Part shown: one piece after another, positions 48,939 through 57,655 of the stretch
How positions within the stretch are numbered: the stretch's first letter is position 1
Layout of the letters: each line of letters begins with the position of its first letter
Assembly (NCBI GenBank): GCA_003602285.1
Contig: QZVU01000001.1
Coordinates: 496,001-560,000 of the forward strand
Length of the DNA: 64,000 nt
Direction: 5' to 3'
From: Arthrobacter frigidicola
GTDB taxonomy: Bacteria > Actinomycetota > Actinomycetes > Actinomycetales > Micrococcaceae
Notes under the pieces: model-generated
Told to the model about the DNA's origin: nothing
The model's database searches: none
The model's input: the letters and a program-made list of their open reading frames with translations, nothing else
Position numbers and translations under genes: made by a program

Positions 48939-50291
48939 ATGGAGTGGCTCTATCTAGCGGCGGGCCTCCTGCTGATCCTCGGCACCGGCTTCTTCGTCGC
49001 CGTCGAATTTGCCCTCGTCGCCCTCGACCAGACCTCCGTCCAGCGGGCCGTCGACCAGGGCGATAAGAAGGCCGTACCGCTGCTGCGCTGCCTCAAGTCG
49101 CTCTCCACCCAGCTCTCGAGCTGTCAGATCGGCATCACCCTGACCACGCTGCTCACCGGCTATGTCATGGAGCCGTCGGTCGGGCGCCTGCTGGAGGGCC
49201 CGCTGGCTGCACTCGGGCTTTCCGAGGGCGTGGCGTCCTCGGCGTCGCTGATCATCGCGATCGCCCTTGCCACGCTGCTCTCCATGCTGCTGGGCGAACT
49301 GGTACCCAAGAACATGTCGATTGCCCTGCCCTTCAAGATCGGCCGCGCCCTGGCACGGCCGCAGCTGATGGTCACGGCGGTCTTCCGGCCGGCCATCTTC
49401 GTGCTCAACGGGTTCTCCAACCGCGTGCTGAACATCTTCGGGCTTGAGGCCAAGGAGGAGATTTCCGGTGCGCGTTCGCCGGCCGAACTGTCCTCGCTGG
49501 TGCGCCGGTCGGCCCAGCTGGGCACGCTCGACCAGGGCACGGCGAACTTCCTTGCCCGAACCTTCAGCTTCTCCGACCGGACGGCGGCCGATGTCATGAC
49601 CCCGCGCATCCGGATGGAAACCATCGATTCGGAGCAGACCGTCGCCGACGTGGTCGAGGCGGCCCGGCGCACCGGGTACTCCCGGTTCCCCCTGATCGGG
49701 GAGTCGGCCGACGACATCCGGGGCGTCGTCCACGTCAAGAAGGCCGTCGCGGTGCCGCGTGACCGCCGGGCGTCCCTGCCCGCCGGCACCATCATGACCG
49801 ATGTCCTGCGGGTCCCCGAGACTGTCCACCTCGACTCCCTGCTGCGCGAGCTGCGCGACGCGAACCTGCAGCTCGCCGTGGTGCTCGATGAGTACGGCGG
49901 AACCGCAGGGGTTGCGACGCTTGAGGACCTCGTCGAGGAAATCGTCGGCGAGGTCGCGGACGAGCACGACAAGCTCAAGCCCGGGGTGCTGCAGAGCGCC
50001 TCCGGCACCTGGTACTTCCCGGGATTGCTTCGCCCCGATGAGGTCACCGAGCAGATTCCCCTGCTCACCGTGCCCGACGATGCGGGCTACGAAACTGTTG
50101 GAGGCTTCATGATGGCCGAACTCGGCCGGATCGCCGCCGTGGGGGACACCGTCCCCGTCTCCGGCGGCACCCTTGAGGTTGAACGGATGGACGGTCGCCG
50201 GATCGACCGCGTCCGCTTCCTGCCCGGCCCGCCCGGGGAGCAGGAAACCCGCACCGGCGCCCACGCCCTGCCCGAGGGAGGTTCCCGATGA
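48939..50291 (+). CDS. CNNM/CorC-type membrane protein with CBS pair (hemolysin family)
   Basis: 450 residues. A DUF21 membrane domain (residues 1-190; GFFVAVEFALVALDQTSVQRAV, LSSCQIGITLTTLLTGYVMEPSVG, LLGELVPKNMSIALP) is followed by a CBS pair (VADVMTPRIRMETI-type motif and VVLDEYGGTAGVATLEDLVEEIVGEVADEHD) and a CorC_HlyC domain with FMMAELGRI near the C-terminus. The family is linked to Mg2+/Co2+ efflux; the hemolysin name is historical. It overlaps a paralogue by four bases (ATGA), so the two may form a heteromer. Confidence 0.92.
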   Translation: MEWLYLAAGLLLILGTGFFVAVEFALVALDQTSVQRAVDQGDKKAVPLLRCLKSLSTQLSSCQIGITLTTLLTGYVMEPSVGRLLEGPLAALGLSEGVASSASLIIAIALATLLSMLLGELVPKNMSIALPFKIGRALARPQLMVTAVFRPAIFVLNGFSNRVLNIFGLEAKEEISGARSPAELSSLVRRSAQLGTLDQGTANFLARTFSFSDRTAADVMTPRIRMETIDSEQTVADVVEAARRTGYSRFPLIGESADDIRGVVHVKKAVAVPRDRRASLPAGTIMTDVLRVPETVHLDSLLRELRDANLQLAVVLDEYGGTAGVATLEDLVEEIVGEVADEHDKLKPGVLQSASGTWYFPGLLRPDEVTEQIPLLTVPDDAGYETVGGFMMAELGRIAAVGDTVPVSGGTLEVERMDGRRIDRVRFLPGPPGEQETRTGAHALPEGGSR

Positions 50292-51394
50292 GCGACTGGG
50301 CCGGTATTGCCTGGCTGGTGGTGCTGCTGATCGGCAATGCATTCTTCGTGGGCGCCGAATTCGCCATCATGTCGGCGCGGCGGAGCCAGATCGAGCCGCG
50401 TGCCGAGGCCGGGTCCAAACGTGCTCAGACCACGCTGTGGGCCATGGAGCACGTCTCACTCATGCTCGCCTGCGCGCAGCTGGGCATCACCGTGTGTTCG
50501 CTGCTCATCCTCCAGGTCGCCGAACCCGCGATCCACCACCTCTTCGTGGTGCCGCTTGAAGCGTTGGGGATTCCCGAAGGCGTGGCCGACGGCGCCGCCT
50601 TCGGCATCGCCCTGCTGATCGTCACCTTCCTCCACGTCACCTTCGGCGAGATGGTGCCGAAGAACATCTCGGTCTCCGCGGCCGACCGGGCGGCGCTGAT
50701 CCTTGCGCCGCCGCTGGTGATGATCGCCCGCATCGTGCACCCGGTGATCTCGTCGCTGAACTGGCTGGCGAACCAGATCCTGCGCGCCTTGAAGGTCGAG
50801 CCGAAGGACGAGGTCACCTCCTCGTACACGCTCGAGGAGGTGCAGTCGATGGTCGAGGAGTCCACCAAGCACGGCCTCGTCGACGACGATTCGGGCCTGA
50901 TCACCAGCGCCCTCGAATTCTCCGGCCAGACCGCCGAGACGACGATGGTGCCCCTGGCCGACCTCGTCACCCTCCGCACCGACGCCACGCCGGAGGAGTT
51001 CGAGCGGGCCGTCGGGCGCACCGGCTTCTCGCGGTTCGCCCTGGTTGACGAGAAGGAGAATCTGACCGGGTACCTGCACCTGAAGGACATCATGTCCATT
51101 CCGCAGGCGCTCTACCAGAGGCCGATTACGGAGAACAAGGTCCGGGCCCTTGCCAACCTTACTCTCTCCGACGAGATCGAGGACGCCCTCGCGGTGATGC
51201 AGAAGACCGGTTCCCATCTCGCGCGGGTGCTCGGCCCGGGCGGGGAGACCAGAGGTGTCCTCTTCCTCGAGGACGTGATCGAACAGCTCGTTGGGGAGAT
51301 CCGGGACGCAACCCAGAACCAGGGTGCACGCCGGCTCGGCGAGGCGATGACGGAGCACAGCGGCAACTCCATGCAGGAGGGGCGGCTGCCGTAG
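50288..51394 (+). CDS. Second CNNM/CorC-type membrane protein
   Basis: 368 residues, a shorter paralogue of the upstream gene. The DUF21 domain has NAFFVGAEFAIMSARRSQIEPRAEAGSKRAQ and GEMVPKNISVSAADRAALI, and the CBS pair includes AETTMVPLADLVTLRTDATPEEFERAV and LFLEDVIEQLVGEIRDAT. It lacks the C-terminal CorC_HlyC domain of its neighbour (EVADEHD equivalent is the last motif, then a short polar tail). Start overlaps the previous stop; paired paralogues of this kind are usual in actinobacteria. Confidence 0.92.
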   Translation: MSDWAGIAWLVVLLIGNAFFVGAEFAIMSARRSQIEPRAEAGSKRAQTTLWAMEHVSLMLACAQLGITVCSLLILQVAEPAIHHLFVVPLEALGIPEGVADGAAFGIALLIVTFLHVTFGEMVPKNISVSAADRAALILAPPLVMIARIVHPVISSLNWLANQILRALKVEPKDEVTSSYTLEEVQSMVEESTKHGLVDDDSGLITSALEFSGQTAETTMVPLADLVTLRTDATPEEFERAVGRTGFSRFALVDEKENLTGYLHLKDIMSIPQALYQRPITENKVRALANLTLSDEIEDALAVMQKTGSHLARVLGPGGETRGVLFLEDVIEQLVGEIRDATQNQGARRLGEAMTEHSGNSMQEGRLP

Positions 51395-51430
51395 GCGGGC
51401 GTGCGGCGATTTAGGCTAGACTTGATCCGC

Positions 51431-51451
51431 TAACGTAAACAATTCTCATTA
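51431..51451. promoter_or_regulatory. Zur-box-like palindrome upstream of znuA
   Basis: Imperfect inverted repeat with half-sites TAACGTAAA and TTCTCATTA around CAA, resembling the AT-rich TAATGA-AA/TT-TCATTA Fur/Zur sites of actinobacteria. It stands out in the GC-rich DNA and ends 18 bases before the znuA ATG. Confidence 0.6.
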
Positions 51452-51468
51452 GAGTGGATCGAGGCAGT

Positions 51469-52467
51469 ATGTCCCGCGCACCCATGCGCCGCACGGCTTC
51501 ACTGGCAGGACTCGCCGTACTGGCACTGACGGCTTCGGCCTGTGGAGGAAACGCCGGCGCGGGGAACGCCGCCGACACCGGGTCTCAGCCGCTTCAGGTG
51601 GTCACCGGCACCAATGTGTACGGGAGCATCGTCGAAGCGATCGGCGGGGACCGGGTGGAGGTCACGGCGATCGTCGACAGCCTGAGCCAGGATCCGCACT
51701 CGTACGAGGCGACCGTCCAGGACAAGCTCTCGGTCTCGAAGGCCGACCTGCTGGTGGAGAACGGCGGAGGGTACGACTCCTTCCTGCACCGCCTCGCCGA
51801 CGAGACAGGCCTAGACCACGACCGGGTGGTGACCGCCGTCAGCGTCTCGGGCCTTGAGGGCGCACCGGCGGAGGACGGGCATGCTGCAGAGGACGACCAT
51901 GCCGAGGAGCCGCACGCCGAAGGCGGGGAGGGCGACGGGCATGGGCACGGCTCCTTCAACGAGCACGTCTGGTACAGCCCGGCGGCGATGAAGGCCCTGG
52001 CCGGTGCTATCGGCGACACACTGGGCACCATCGACGAAGCGAATGCCGCCGACTACGAGGCCCGGGCGGAAAGCTTCCAGGACTCCCTCACGGAGATTGA
52101 GGACCGGCTCGCCGCAGGGGGCGGGGGCGACTTCGCGGCCACCGAGCCCGTCCCGGTCTACCTCCTGGAGGCGGCCGGGCTCACCGACGCCACGGTGCCC
52201 GAGTACACCGAAGCGGTCGAGGAGGGCAACGACGTTCCGGTGGGGGTGCTCAACGAGATGCGGGAGCTGCTCGCCTCGGGGAGCATCGAGTTCCTCGCCT
52301 ACAACGAACAGACCGAAGGGCCGCAGACGCAGTCAGTGCGTTCGGCCGCGGAGCAGGCCGGGGTGCCCGTCGTGGACTTCACCGAGACGCTGCCGGAGGG
52401 ACAGGACTACCTGGCCTGGATGGAGGCCAATGCGGAGTCGGTCCTCGAGGCGCTGAACGCCGGGTGA
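51469..52467 (+). CDS. znuA: Zinc ABC transporter substrate-binding lipoprotein
   Basis: 332 residues from the ATG at 51469 (GAGG upstream). Lipoprotein signal with LTASAC lipobox. Cluster A-I metal-binding fold: VVTGTNVYGSIVEAIGGDRVEVTAIVDSLSQDPHSYEATVQD gives the first histidine, and NEHVWYSP a second. Between them is a His/Glu/Asp-rich loop (EDGHAAEDDHAEEPHAEGGE, then GDGHGHG), the hallmark of zinc-specific members. First of three overlapping or abutting genes, preceded by a Zur-box-like site. Confidence 0.93.
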   Translation: MSRAPMRRTASLAGLAVLALTASACGGNAGAGNAADTGSQPLQVVTGTNVYGSIVEAIGGDRVEVTAIVDSLSQDPHSYEATVQDKLSVSKADLLVENGGGYDSFLHRLADETGLDHDRVVTAVSVSGLEGAPAEDGHAAEDDHAEEPHAEGGEGDGHGHGSFNEHVWYSPAAMKALAGAIGDTLGTIDEANAADYEARAESFQDSLTEIEDRLAAGGGGDFAATEPVPVYLLEAAGLTDATVPEYTEAVEEGNDVPVGVLNEMRELLASGSIEFLAYNEQTEGPQTQSVRSAAEQAGVPVVDFTETLPEGQDYLAWMEANAESVLEALNAG

Positions 52468-53297
52468 GTGCCGAAGCGGGGCCCGGAGAGCCGGGACGCG
52501 CACCGGTGGTGAGCCTGCGCAACGCCGGGCTCTCCTTCGGTGAGCGCGTGCTGTGGGAGGGGCTCGACCTCGACATCCATCCGGGCGAGTTCTTCGCCGT
52601 GCTGGGCCCGAACGGCTCCGGCAAGACAAGCTTCCTCAAGGTGCTCCTGGGGCTGCAGCCCCTCGGCTCCGGCACTGCAACCATCAATGGCGGGCCGCTG
52701 CAGCGCGGCAACCGCGGCATCGGCTACATCCCCCAGCAGCGCCCGTTCGCCCCTGACACGCCGCTGCGGGCGCGGGACCTCGTGGGCCTGGGTGTGGACG
52801 GCCACCGGTGGGGAGTCCGCCTCGGGGGCCGCGGACACCGGGACACGGTCGACGCGCTGCTTGCCGAGGTCGGCTCCTCCTCCTACGCCGACGCCCCCGT
52901 CGGAAGGCTGTCTGGTGGGGAGCAGCAGCGCCTGCGCGTGGCCCAGGCGCTGGCCACCGAGCCGCGCGTCCTGCTGTGTGACGAACCGCTGCTCTCCCTC
53001 GACCTGCACCACCAGCAGGCGGTCAGCGGTCTGATCAACCGCCAGTGCCACGAAAAGAACAGCGCCGTCGTCTTCGTCACCCATGAGATCAACCCCATCA
53101 TCGACTACGTCGACCGCGTGCTCTACCTCGCCGGCGGCCGGTTCAGGGTCGGGGCGCCGGAGGAAGTCATGACCAGCGAGGTGCTCTCCGACCTCTACGG
53201 CAGCCCCGTGGAGGTGCTCCACCACGAGGGACGGATCATCGTGGTGGGGCTGCCGGGCACCGCGGCCCACCACCACCATCCCGCGGGAGAGGTCTGA
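52464..53297 (+). CDS. znuC: Zinc ABC transporter ATPase
   Basis: 277 residues from a GTG that overlaps the znuA stop (GTGA). Walker A GPNGSGKTS near residue 52, signature [32 protein letters not shown], and switch histidine in FVTHEINPI. The C-terminal tail is His-rich (GTAAHHHHPAGEV), which could bind zinc. The permease starts two bases after the stop. Confidence 0.93.
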   Translation: MSAEAGPGEPGRAPVVSLRNAGLSFGERVLWEGLDLDIHPGEFFAVLGPNGSGKTSFLKVLLGLQPLGSGTATINGGPLQRGNRGIGYIPQQRPFAPDTPLRARDLVGLGVDGHRWGVRLGGRGHRDTVDALLAEVGSSSYADAPVGRLSGGEQQRLRVAQALATEPRVLLCDEPLLSLDLHHQQAVSGLINRQCHEKNSAVVFVTHEINPIIDYVDRVLYLAGGRFRVGAPEEVMTSEVLSDLYGSPVEVLHHEGRIIVVGLPGTAAHHHHPAGEV

Positions 53298-53299
53298 TC

Positions 53300-54172
53300 A
53301 TGGATTTCCAGTCGTTCATGGAGGCGGCCTTCAACTTCGACAACTATTCCGAGCTGCTGCCGCTGGTGCGCAACTCGATCTGGGCCGGCGCCGTGCTGGG
53401 CCTGCTCGGCGGGCTGATCGGGACCTTCGTGATGATGCGGGACCTCGCCTTCGCCGTCCACGGCATCGCCGAGCTCTCCTTCGCGGGGGCGGCCTTTGCG
53501 CTCCTGATCGGGGCGAACGTCGTCCTCGGCTCGCTGGTGGGTTCGGTGCTCGCGGCCCTGGTGCTCGGGGTGATGGGGATCCGGGCCCGGGACCGGAACT
53601 CGATCATCGGCGTCGTCATGCCCTTCGGGCTGGGGCTCGGCATCCTGTTCCTCGCCCTGTACGAGGGGCGGGCGGCGAACAAGTTCGGCCTGCTCACCGG
53701 GCAGATCGTCTCCGTGGACAACGTGCAGCTGAACCTGCTCGCGGGCTGCGCCGTCGTGGTGATGGCCGCACTGGCCCTGATCTGGCGTCCGTTGACCTTC
53801 GCCAGCGCCGACCCGGACCTGGCCGAGGCCCGCGGCGTGCCGGTGCGGGCCCTGTCGATCCTGTTCATGGTGCTTCTGGGCGTTTCGGTCGCGCTGTCCA
53901 TTCAGGTGGTGGGTGCGCTGCTGGTGCTGGCGCTGCTGATCACCCCGGCCGCGGCGGCACTGAAGGTCACCTCAACGCCCCTGTTCGTCGTGCTCCTGAG
54001 CATCGCGTTCGCCTGCGTATCGGTGGTCGGCGGGATCCTGCTGGCCCTCGGCGGGCGCATCCCGATCAGCCCCTACGTGACGACGATTTCCTTCGCCATC
54101 TACCTCGGGTGCCGAATCCTGGGCAACCGGAGGAGCAGCGCCCGGCCGGCGCGCGTCCGCACGGCGGCCTGA
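53300..54172 (+). CDS. znuB: Zinc ABC transporter permease
   Basis: 290 residues of the ABC-3 permease family with eight to nine helices. GLLGGLIGTFVMMRDLAFAVHGIAELSFAGAAFALLIGANVV is the conserved first part and the coupling region lies near FASADPDLAEARGVPVRAL. Last gene of znuACB. Its stop lies 23 bases from the end of the convergent zur gene. Confidence 0.93.
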   Translation: MDFQSFMEAAFNFDNYSELLPLVRNSIWAGAVLGLLGGLIGTFVMMRDLAFAVHGIAELSFAGAAFALLIGANVVLGSLVGSVLAALVLGVMGIRARDRNSIIGVVMPFGLGLGILFLALYEGRAANKFGLLTGQIVSVDNVQLNLLAGCAVVVMAALALIWRPLTFASADPDLAEARGVPVRALSILFMVLLGVSVALSIQVVGALLVLALLITPAAAALKVTSTPLFVVLLSIAFACVSVVGGILLALGGRIPISPYVTTISFAIYLGCRILGNRRSSARPARVRTAA

Positions 54173-54194
54173 CCATAGACCCTGGTGTTCGAGG

Positions 54195-54629
54195 TCAGTG
54201 CAGCGCCTTCGCCGCGGTGCACTCGGGGCACAGCCCGAAAATCTCGACGGTGTGGGCCGCCTCGGTGAATCCGTGCGCGGCCGCCGTCCGTACCGCCCAC
54301 TGCTCGACTGCAGGGGCCTCGACCTCGACGGTGCGCCCGCAGTTCCGGCACAGCAGGTGGTGGTGGTGGTGCTCGACGGCGCACCGGCGGTAGACGACCT
54401 CGCCGTCGCCCCGGCGCAGGACATCCACCAGGCCGTCGTCGGCCATCGACTGGAGGACCCGGTAGACCGTGGGGAGGGAAACCGAGTCTCCCCGGGTGCC
54501 CAGGAGCCGGTGGAGTTCCTGGGTGCTCACGAAGTCCTCGAGCTCGTCGAGGGCGGCGCTGACGGCCAGCCGCTGACGGGTGACCCGCTGTTCGGAGCCC
54601 TTGCGCGGGTGCTCCACTTCGGATCGCAT
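54195..54629 (-). CDS. zur: Fur-family zinc uptake regulator
   Basis: 144 residues from the ATG at 54629 (AAGGG upstream; the longer frame is not needed). Winged helix: QRVTRQRLAVSAALDELEDFVSTQELHRLLGTRGDSVSLPTVYRVLQSMADDGLVD. Metal sites: the HHHHHLLCRNCGRTVEVE stretch and CPEC near the C-terminus, giving two CxxC structural zinc pairs. Position at the end of znuACB makes Zur, not iron-responsive Fur, the best call. Confidence 0.92.
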   Translation of the reverse strand: MRSEVEHPRKGSEQRVTRQRLAVSAALDELEDFVSTQELHRLLGTRGDSVSLPTVYRVLQSMADDGLVDVLRRGDGEVVYRRCAVEHHHHHLLCRNCGRTVEVEAPAVEQWAVRTAAAHGFTEAAHTVEIFGLCPECTAAKALH

Positions 54630-54693
54630 GGTGTGCCCTTTCGGCGGAGGGTAAGAAGGAACCAGCATCAAGATTATCAGCAGGGGCTGGAGG

Positions 54694-54699
54694 TATCCT
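54694..54699 (+). promoter_or_regulatory. Candidate -10 box giving a leaderless transcript
   Basis: TATCCT ends seven bases before the ATG of the MBL-fold gene, which has no ribosome site. An AT-rich imperfect palindrome (TCAAGATTATCA, 54668-54679) lies upstream. Confidence 0.5.
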
Positions 54700-54706
54700 G
54701 TGCGCT

Positions 54707-55366
54707 ATGAAGCTCACCAAGTACACCCACGCCTGCGTCCGGCTCGAACAGGACGGATCGGCCCTCGTGATCGACCCGGGCGGCTTCTCCGAGGTCGAGG
54801 AGGCCCTCCGGGGAGCATCGGCGGTGCTCATCACCCATGAACACCCCGACCATCTCGACGTCGAGCGGGTCGCGGAGGCAATGGCCGCCGACCCGGGCCT
54901 GCAGCTGTGGGCCCCGGCAGCGGCGGCAGCCGCCTTGGGTGCGCGGCTGGAAGCCGGTGCCGCGGACCGGGTGCACGTCAGCGAGCCTGCCATCCAGTTC
55001 ACCGCAGGGGGATTCGACGTTCGGACCTTCGGTGGCCAGCATGCGCTGATCCATCCGCACGTGCCCATGATCGCCAACGTCGGCTACCTCATCAACGACA
55101 ACGTGTACCATCCGGGGGATTCCTTCATCGTGCCCGACGCCACCGAGGTTCGGACCCTTCTGGTCCCGGTGCACGCGCCGTGGTCGAAGACCGCCGAGGT
55201 GATCGACTTCATCACCTCAGTCCGTGCGGCCAAGGCGTACCCCATCCACGACTCGCTGCTCACCGACGGGGGGATCGGCCTCGTCGAGTCCCTCCTGGCC
55301 CGGTTCGGGGGGTCCGCCGGATCGCGCTACGAGCACCTGTCGCCCGGCCAGACCACCGAGGTGTAG
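54707..55366 (+). CDS. MBL-fold metal-dependent hydrolase
   Basis: 219 residues of the UlaG/YtnP-like branch of the metallo-beta-lactamase superfamily: MKLTKYTHACVRLEQDGSALVIDPGGF, metal motif THEHPDHLD (HxHxDH equivalent, residues about 43-51), VYHPGDSF, and a late PIHD. Cytoplasmic, no signal peptide. Substrate unknown. Apparently leaderless from TATCCT. Divergent from zur with about 80 bases between. Confidence 0.9.
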   Translation: MKLTKYTHACVRLEQDGSALVIDPGGFSEVEEALRGASAVLITHEHPDHLDVERVAEAMAADPGLQLWAPAAAAAALGARLEAGAADRVHVSEPAIQFTAGGFDVRTFGGQHALIHPHVPMIANVGYLINDNVYHPGDSFIVPDATEVRTLLVPVHAPWSKTAEVIDFITSVRAAKAYPIHDSLLTDGGIGLVESLLARFGGSAGSRYEHLSPGQTTEV

Positions 55367-55489
55367 GCGGTCCCGGACAGCGCCGCCCCGGCCGGTCAAG
55401 GAGGAATTGCGGGCGGGCCGGGCCTTCCTTCAGGTGCTGGCCGCGGTTAGCCTCGGGGGACAACGGCAGCTGCGACGCAAGGGGGCGTG

Positions 55490-55669
55490 ATGGCAGGCAG
55501 ATTCGAAATCTTCCGCGACGACCAGGAACGGTTCCGCTTTCGGCTCACCGGTGAGGACGGGTCGACCCTCATCACCAGCGAGCCCTACGAAGACAAGGAG
55601 ACGACGGTCGACGGAATCAACGGACTCCGGGACTGCGCGTCGATGGCCCTGGTCGCCGATCTGACCTGA
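55490..55669 (+). CDS. DUF1508/YegP-like small protein
   Basis: 59 residues; the ATG at 55490 is preferred over the GTG immediately before it because AAGGGGG is then well spaced. MAGRFEIFRDDQERFRFRLTGEDGSTLITSEPYEDKETTVDGINGLR fits the DUF1508 (YegP) fold, FxxYxDxxGxFRFRLxAxNGExIxxSExYxxKxxxxxGIxSVR. Function unknown. Monocistronic by spacing. Confidence 0.85.
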   Translation: MAGRFEIFRDDQERFRFRLTGEDGSTLITSEPYEDKETTVDGINGLRDCASMALVADLT

Positions 55670-55816
55670 CCCGCCCGCTCCGCAGCCCTTCGCGGCGGAG
55701 CGAAAGCGGGCCGGTGGAGGCGAATTAGGGCCTTTCGCCCCTGTGGTTCCGGGCGGTGCGCAGACGAACCTTAGAAAAGGATCGTTGCGTACGCACGAAC
55801 CGGAAGAGGAACTGCA

Positions 55817-56251
55817 ATGGCACAAACGACTCCGCCCGGTGGACGGATCGGCCGGGCAGCAGGGTTTTCCCGGCCCGCCCTTGAGGGGAGCCCGGCGGGG
55901 CATGCCCGGCGGCGGGCGATGGAGAACCATCCATCGAGCATCGGGGCGCGCAAGCTGAGGATCCTTGTACGCCTGGATCCGGAACTCGCGTCGGCGCGCA
56001 TCTGCGTGCGGGGCGTTCTGACCCCGGCCAACCTGTATGCGCTTTACTGCATTGCCCGGCGCACCAACGGCCTGCAGCCCGGGATGCCCATCACTGTCGA
56101 CCTCACCGGGGCCCAGGCCCAGGCCGACGCGCTCCAGGCACTGCATGTGAGCGCCGCGGAACGGCGCCTTCCGGCCACCGTCGATCCGACCGGCGCCCCC
56201 TGCTGGCTGAGCGTGCTGGAGCCGGGTCCTGGGACCGGCAGCCGACCGTAG
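55817..56251 (+). CDS. Hypothetical protein with alpha/beta core
   Basis: 144 residues. GAGGA six bases before the ATG is a good ribosome site. A 40-residue Gly/Pro/Arg-rich start is followed by LRILVRLDPELASARICVRGVLTPANLYALYCIARRTN, PGMPITVDLTGAQAQADALQAL and a final CWLSVLEPG, a beta-alpha-beta pattern somewhat like a STAS domain but without a clear phosphorylated serine. I cannot assign a family. It is convergent with the orphan response regulator 41 bases away. Confidence 0.65.
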   Translation: MAQTTPPGGRIGRAAGFSRPALEGSPAGHARRRAMENHPSSIGARKLRILVRLDPELASARICVRGVLTPANLYALYCIARRTNGLQPGMPITVDLTGAQAQADALQALHVSAAERRLPATVDPTGAPCWLSVLEPGPGTGSRP

Positions 56252-56292
56252 TCCGGGCACTTCCGCCCCCGCGCCGTGCGGGAGAGCCGCTG

Positions 56293-56976
56293 TCAGTCCT
56301 CGGGCCAGCCGCGCGCGGTCGCGATGAAGACGGCGGCCTGGGTCCGGCGCTGGAACCCGAGTTTGGCCAGCAGCGAGGACACATAGTTCTTCACGGTCTT
56401 CTCTGCGAGGAACATCGTCTGCCCGATTTCCTTGTTGGTCAGCCCCTCGCCGATGTAGTGGAGCACCTTGCGTTCCTGCGCCGTCAGGGCATCGAACCGG
56501 GGGTCTTCGCCCTCCGACTCGGCGAGTCCGGCGGAGATTTTTTCCTTGACCTCCGGGTTGAACAGCGATTCGCCGAGGGCGGCCCGGCGCACCTTGTGCA
56601 CCAGATCCGTGCCCAGGACCTCCTTGAGGATGTACCCGGCGGCACCGGCCAGGACCGCACCGCGCAGGGCCTGCTCGTCGTCGTAACTGGTGAGGATGAC
56701 GCAGCGCAGGCTGTCGTCGACGGAGCGGACGTTGCGGCACACTTCGATGCCGGTGCCGTCGGGCAGTCGGGCGTCGAGGATGGCGACGTCGGGGTTCAGG
56801 GCGGGGATCCGGCGGGCGGCCTCTTCGGCGGACCCCGACTCGCCCAGCACGGCGAATCCCTCGCCCTCGAGCAGGTCGCGCAGGCCGCGCCGCACCAGCT
56901 CGTGGTCGTCGAGGATGAACACCGTGGTGGCTCCGGTCGGCTCCGGCTGCGGGTCGCCCGGTTCGTGGCGGTTCAT
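56293..56976 (-). CDS. LuxR/NarL-family response regulator
   Basis: 227 residues. The receiver domain has acidic pair D23-D24, phosphoacceptor D68 (VAILDARLPDGTGIEV), T96 and K118; the LuxR helix-turn-helix is at about 160-220 (LTAQERKVLHYIGEGLTNKEIGQTMFLAEKTVKNYVSSLLAKLGFQRRTQAAV). The K-x-Y/KNYVSSLLAKLG pattern is close to DevR/DosR-type regulators. No histidine kinase is next to it, so it is an orphan in this window. Target genes cannot be inferred. Confidence 0.93.
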   Translation of the reverse strand: MNRHEPGDPQPEPTGATTVFILDDHELVRRGLRDLLEGEGFAVLGESGSAEEAARRIPALNPDVAILDARLPDGTGIEVCRNVRSVDDSLRCVILTSYDDEQALRGAVLAGAAGYILKEVLGTDLVHKVRRAALGESLFNPEVKEKISAGLAESEGEDPRFDALTAQERKVLHYIGEGLTNKEIGQTMFLAEKTVKNYVSSLLAKLGFQRRTQAAVFIATARGWPED

Positions 56977-57149
56977 CGCGCCTCCTCATCCAGCATCGGA
57001 TTCCCGGCACGTCCGAGATTCCGGACGCTGCCGTGCTCCCCATGATCCACCCGGACGGGCTGTTGCGGCAGGGCCAAAAGTCCGCAGGGCCCCTGGGGCG
57101 GCCGGCGGTCCAGGGCCGGGTGGCGATCCAGGGCCGAACCGGCGGTTAA

Positions 57150-57199
57150 CGCACAGCGGCCGGGTACCGGATGCAGACCCCGGTCCCCGGCCGCTGCGG
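57150..57199 (-). terminator. Terminator hairpin after the DUF4383 gene
   Basis: CGCACAGCGGCCGGGTACCGG pairs with CCGGTCCCCGGCCGCTGCG with a bulge and one mismatch, directly after the DUF4383 stop on the minus strand. Confidence 0.65.
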
Positions 57200-57205
57200 G
57201 TTTCC

Positions 57206-57655
57206 TTAGACGCGGGCGGTGCGCTTCTTGCCCAGCACCAGGGCAAGGGCGATCATGCCGACGCCAAGGAGCAGGTGCAGCCAGTTGTCGGCCGCATTCA
57301 GCGGCACGAAGTTGCCCGCCGACTCCTGGTCGATCACGAGGCCGTAGATCCAGAGCACGAGGTAGATGATGCCCCCGACGAGCAGGTACGAGCGGGCGCC
57401 CGACGCGGTGCGGGCGAGCATAATACCGGCGACGCCGAACAGCAGGTGGACGACGTTGTGCAGCACGGAGACCTGGAACAGGCCCAGCAGCAGCGCGCCG
57501 GAGTGGTGTCCTGCGAAGGCGAGCTGGTCGAACTGCGAGGTGATGCCCGGGACGAACCCGAGGAGACCGACGAGAAGGAAGACGGCGCCGACGGCCTGTG
57601 CGGCCTTTTGGACGGCGGTCTTCGAAGTGGTGCGGGTGTGCTGTGATGTTGACAT
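57206..57655 (-). CDS. DUF4383 membrane protein
   Basis: 149 residues from the ATG at 57655, with AGGAG six bases upstream. Four membrane helices: AVGAVFLLVGLLGFVPGIT, SGALLLGLFQVSVLHNVVHLLFGVAGIMLAR, YLLVGGIIYLVLWIYGLVID and NWLHLLLGVGMIALALVLG. The HNxVHLLFGVAGI signature is that of DUF4383, common in actinobacteria and of unknown function. Single gene followed by a terminator. Confidence 0.88.
   Translation of the reverse strand: MSTSQHTRTTSKTAVQKAAQAVGAVFLLVGLLGFVPGITSQFDQLAFAGHHSGALLLGLFQVSVLHNVVHLLFGVAGIMLARTASGARSYLLVGGIIYLVLWIYGLVIDQESAGNFVPLNAADNWLHLLLGVGMIALALVLGKKRTARV

Noticed and set aside
55430-57043. 537-codon minus-strand ORF
   Set aside because: Shadow frame across the DUF1508-like, hypothetical and response regulator genes.
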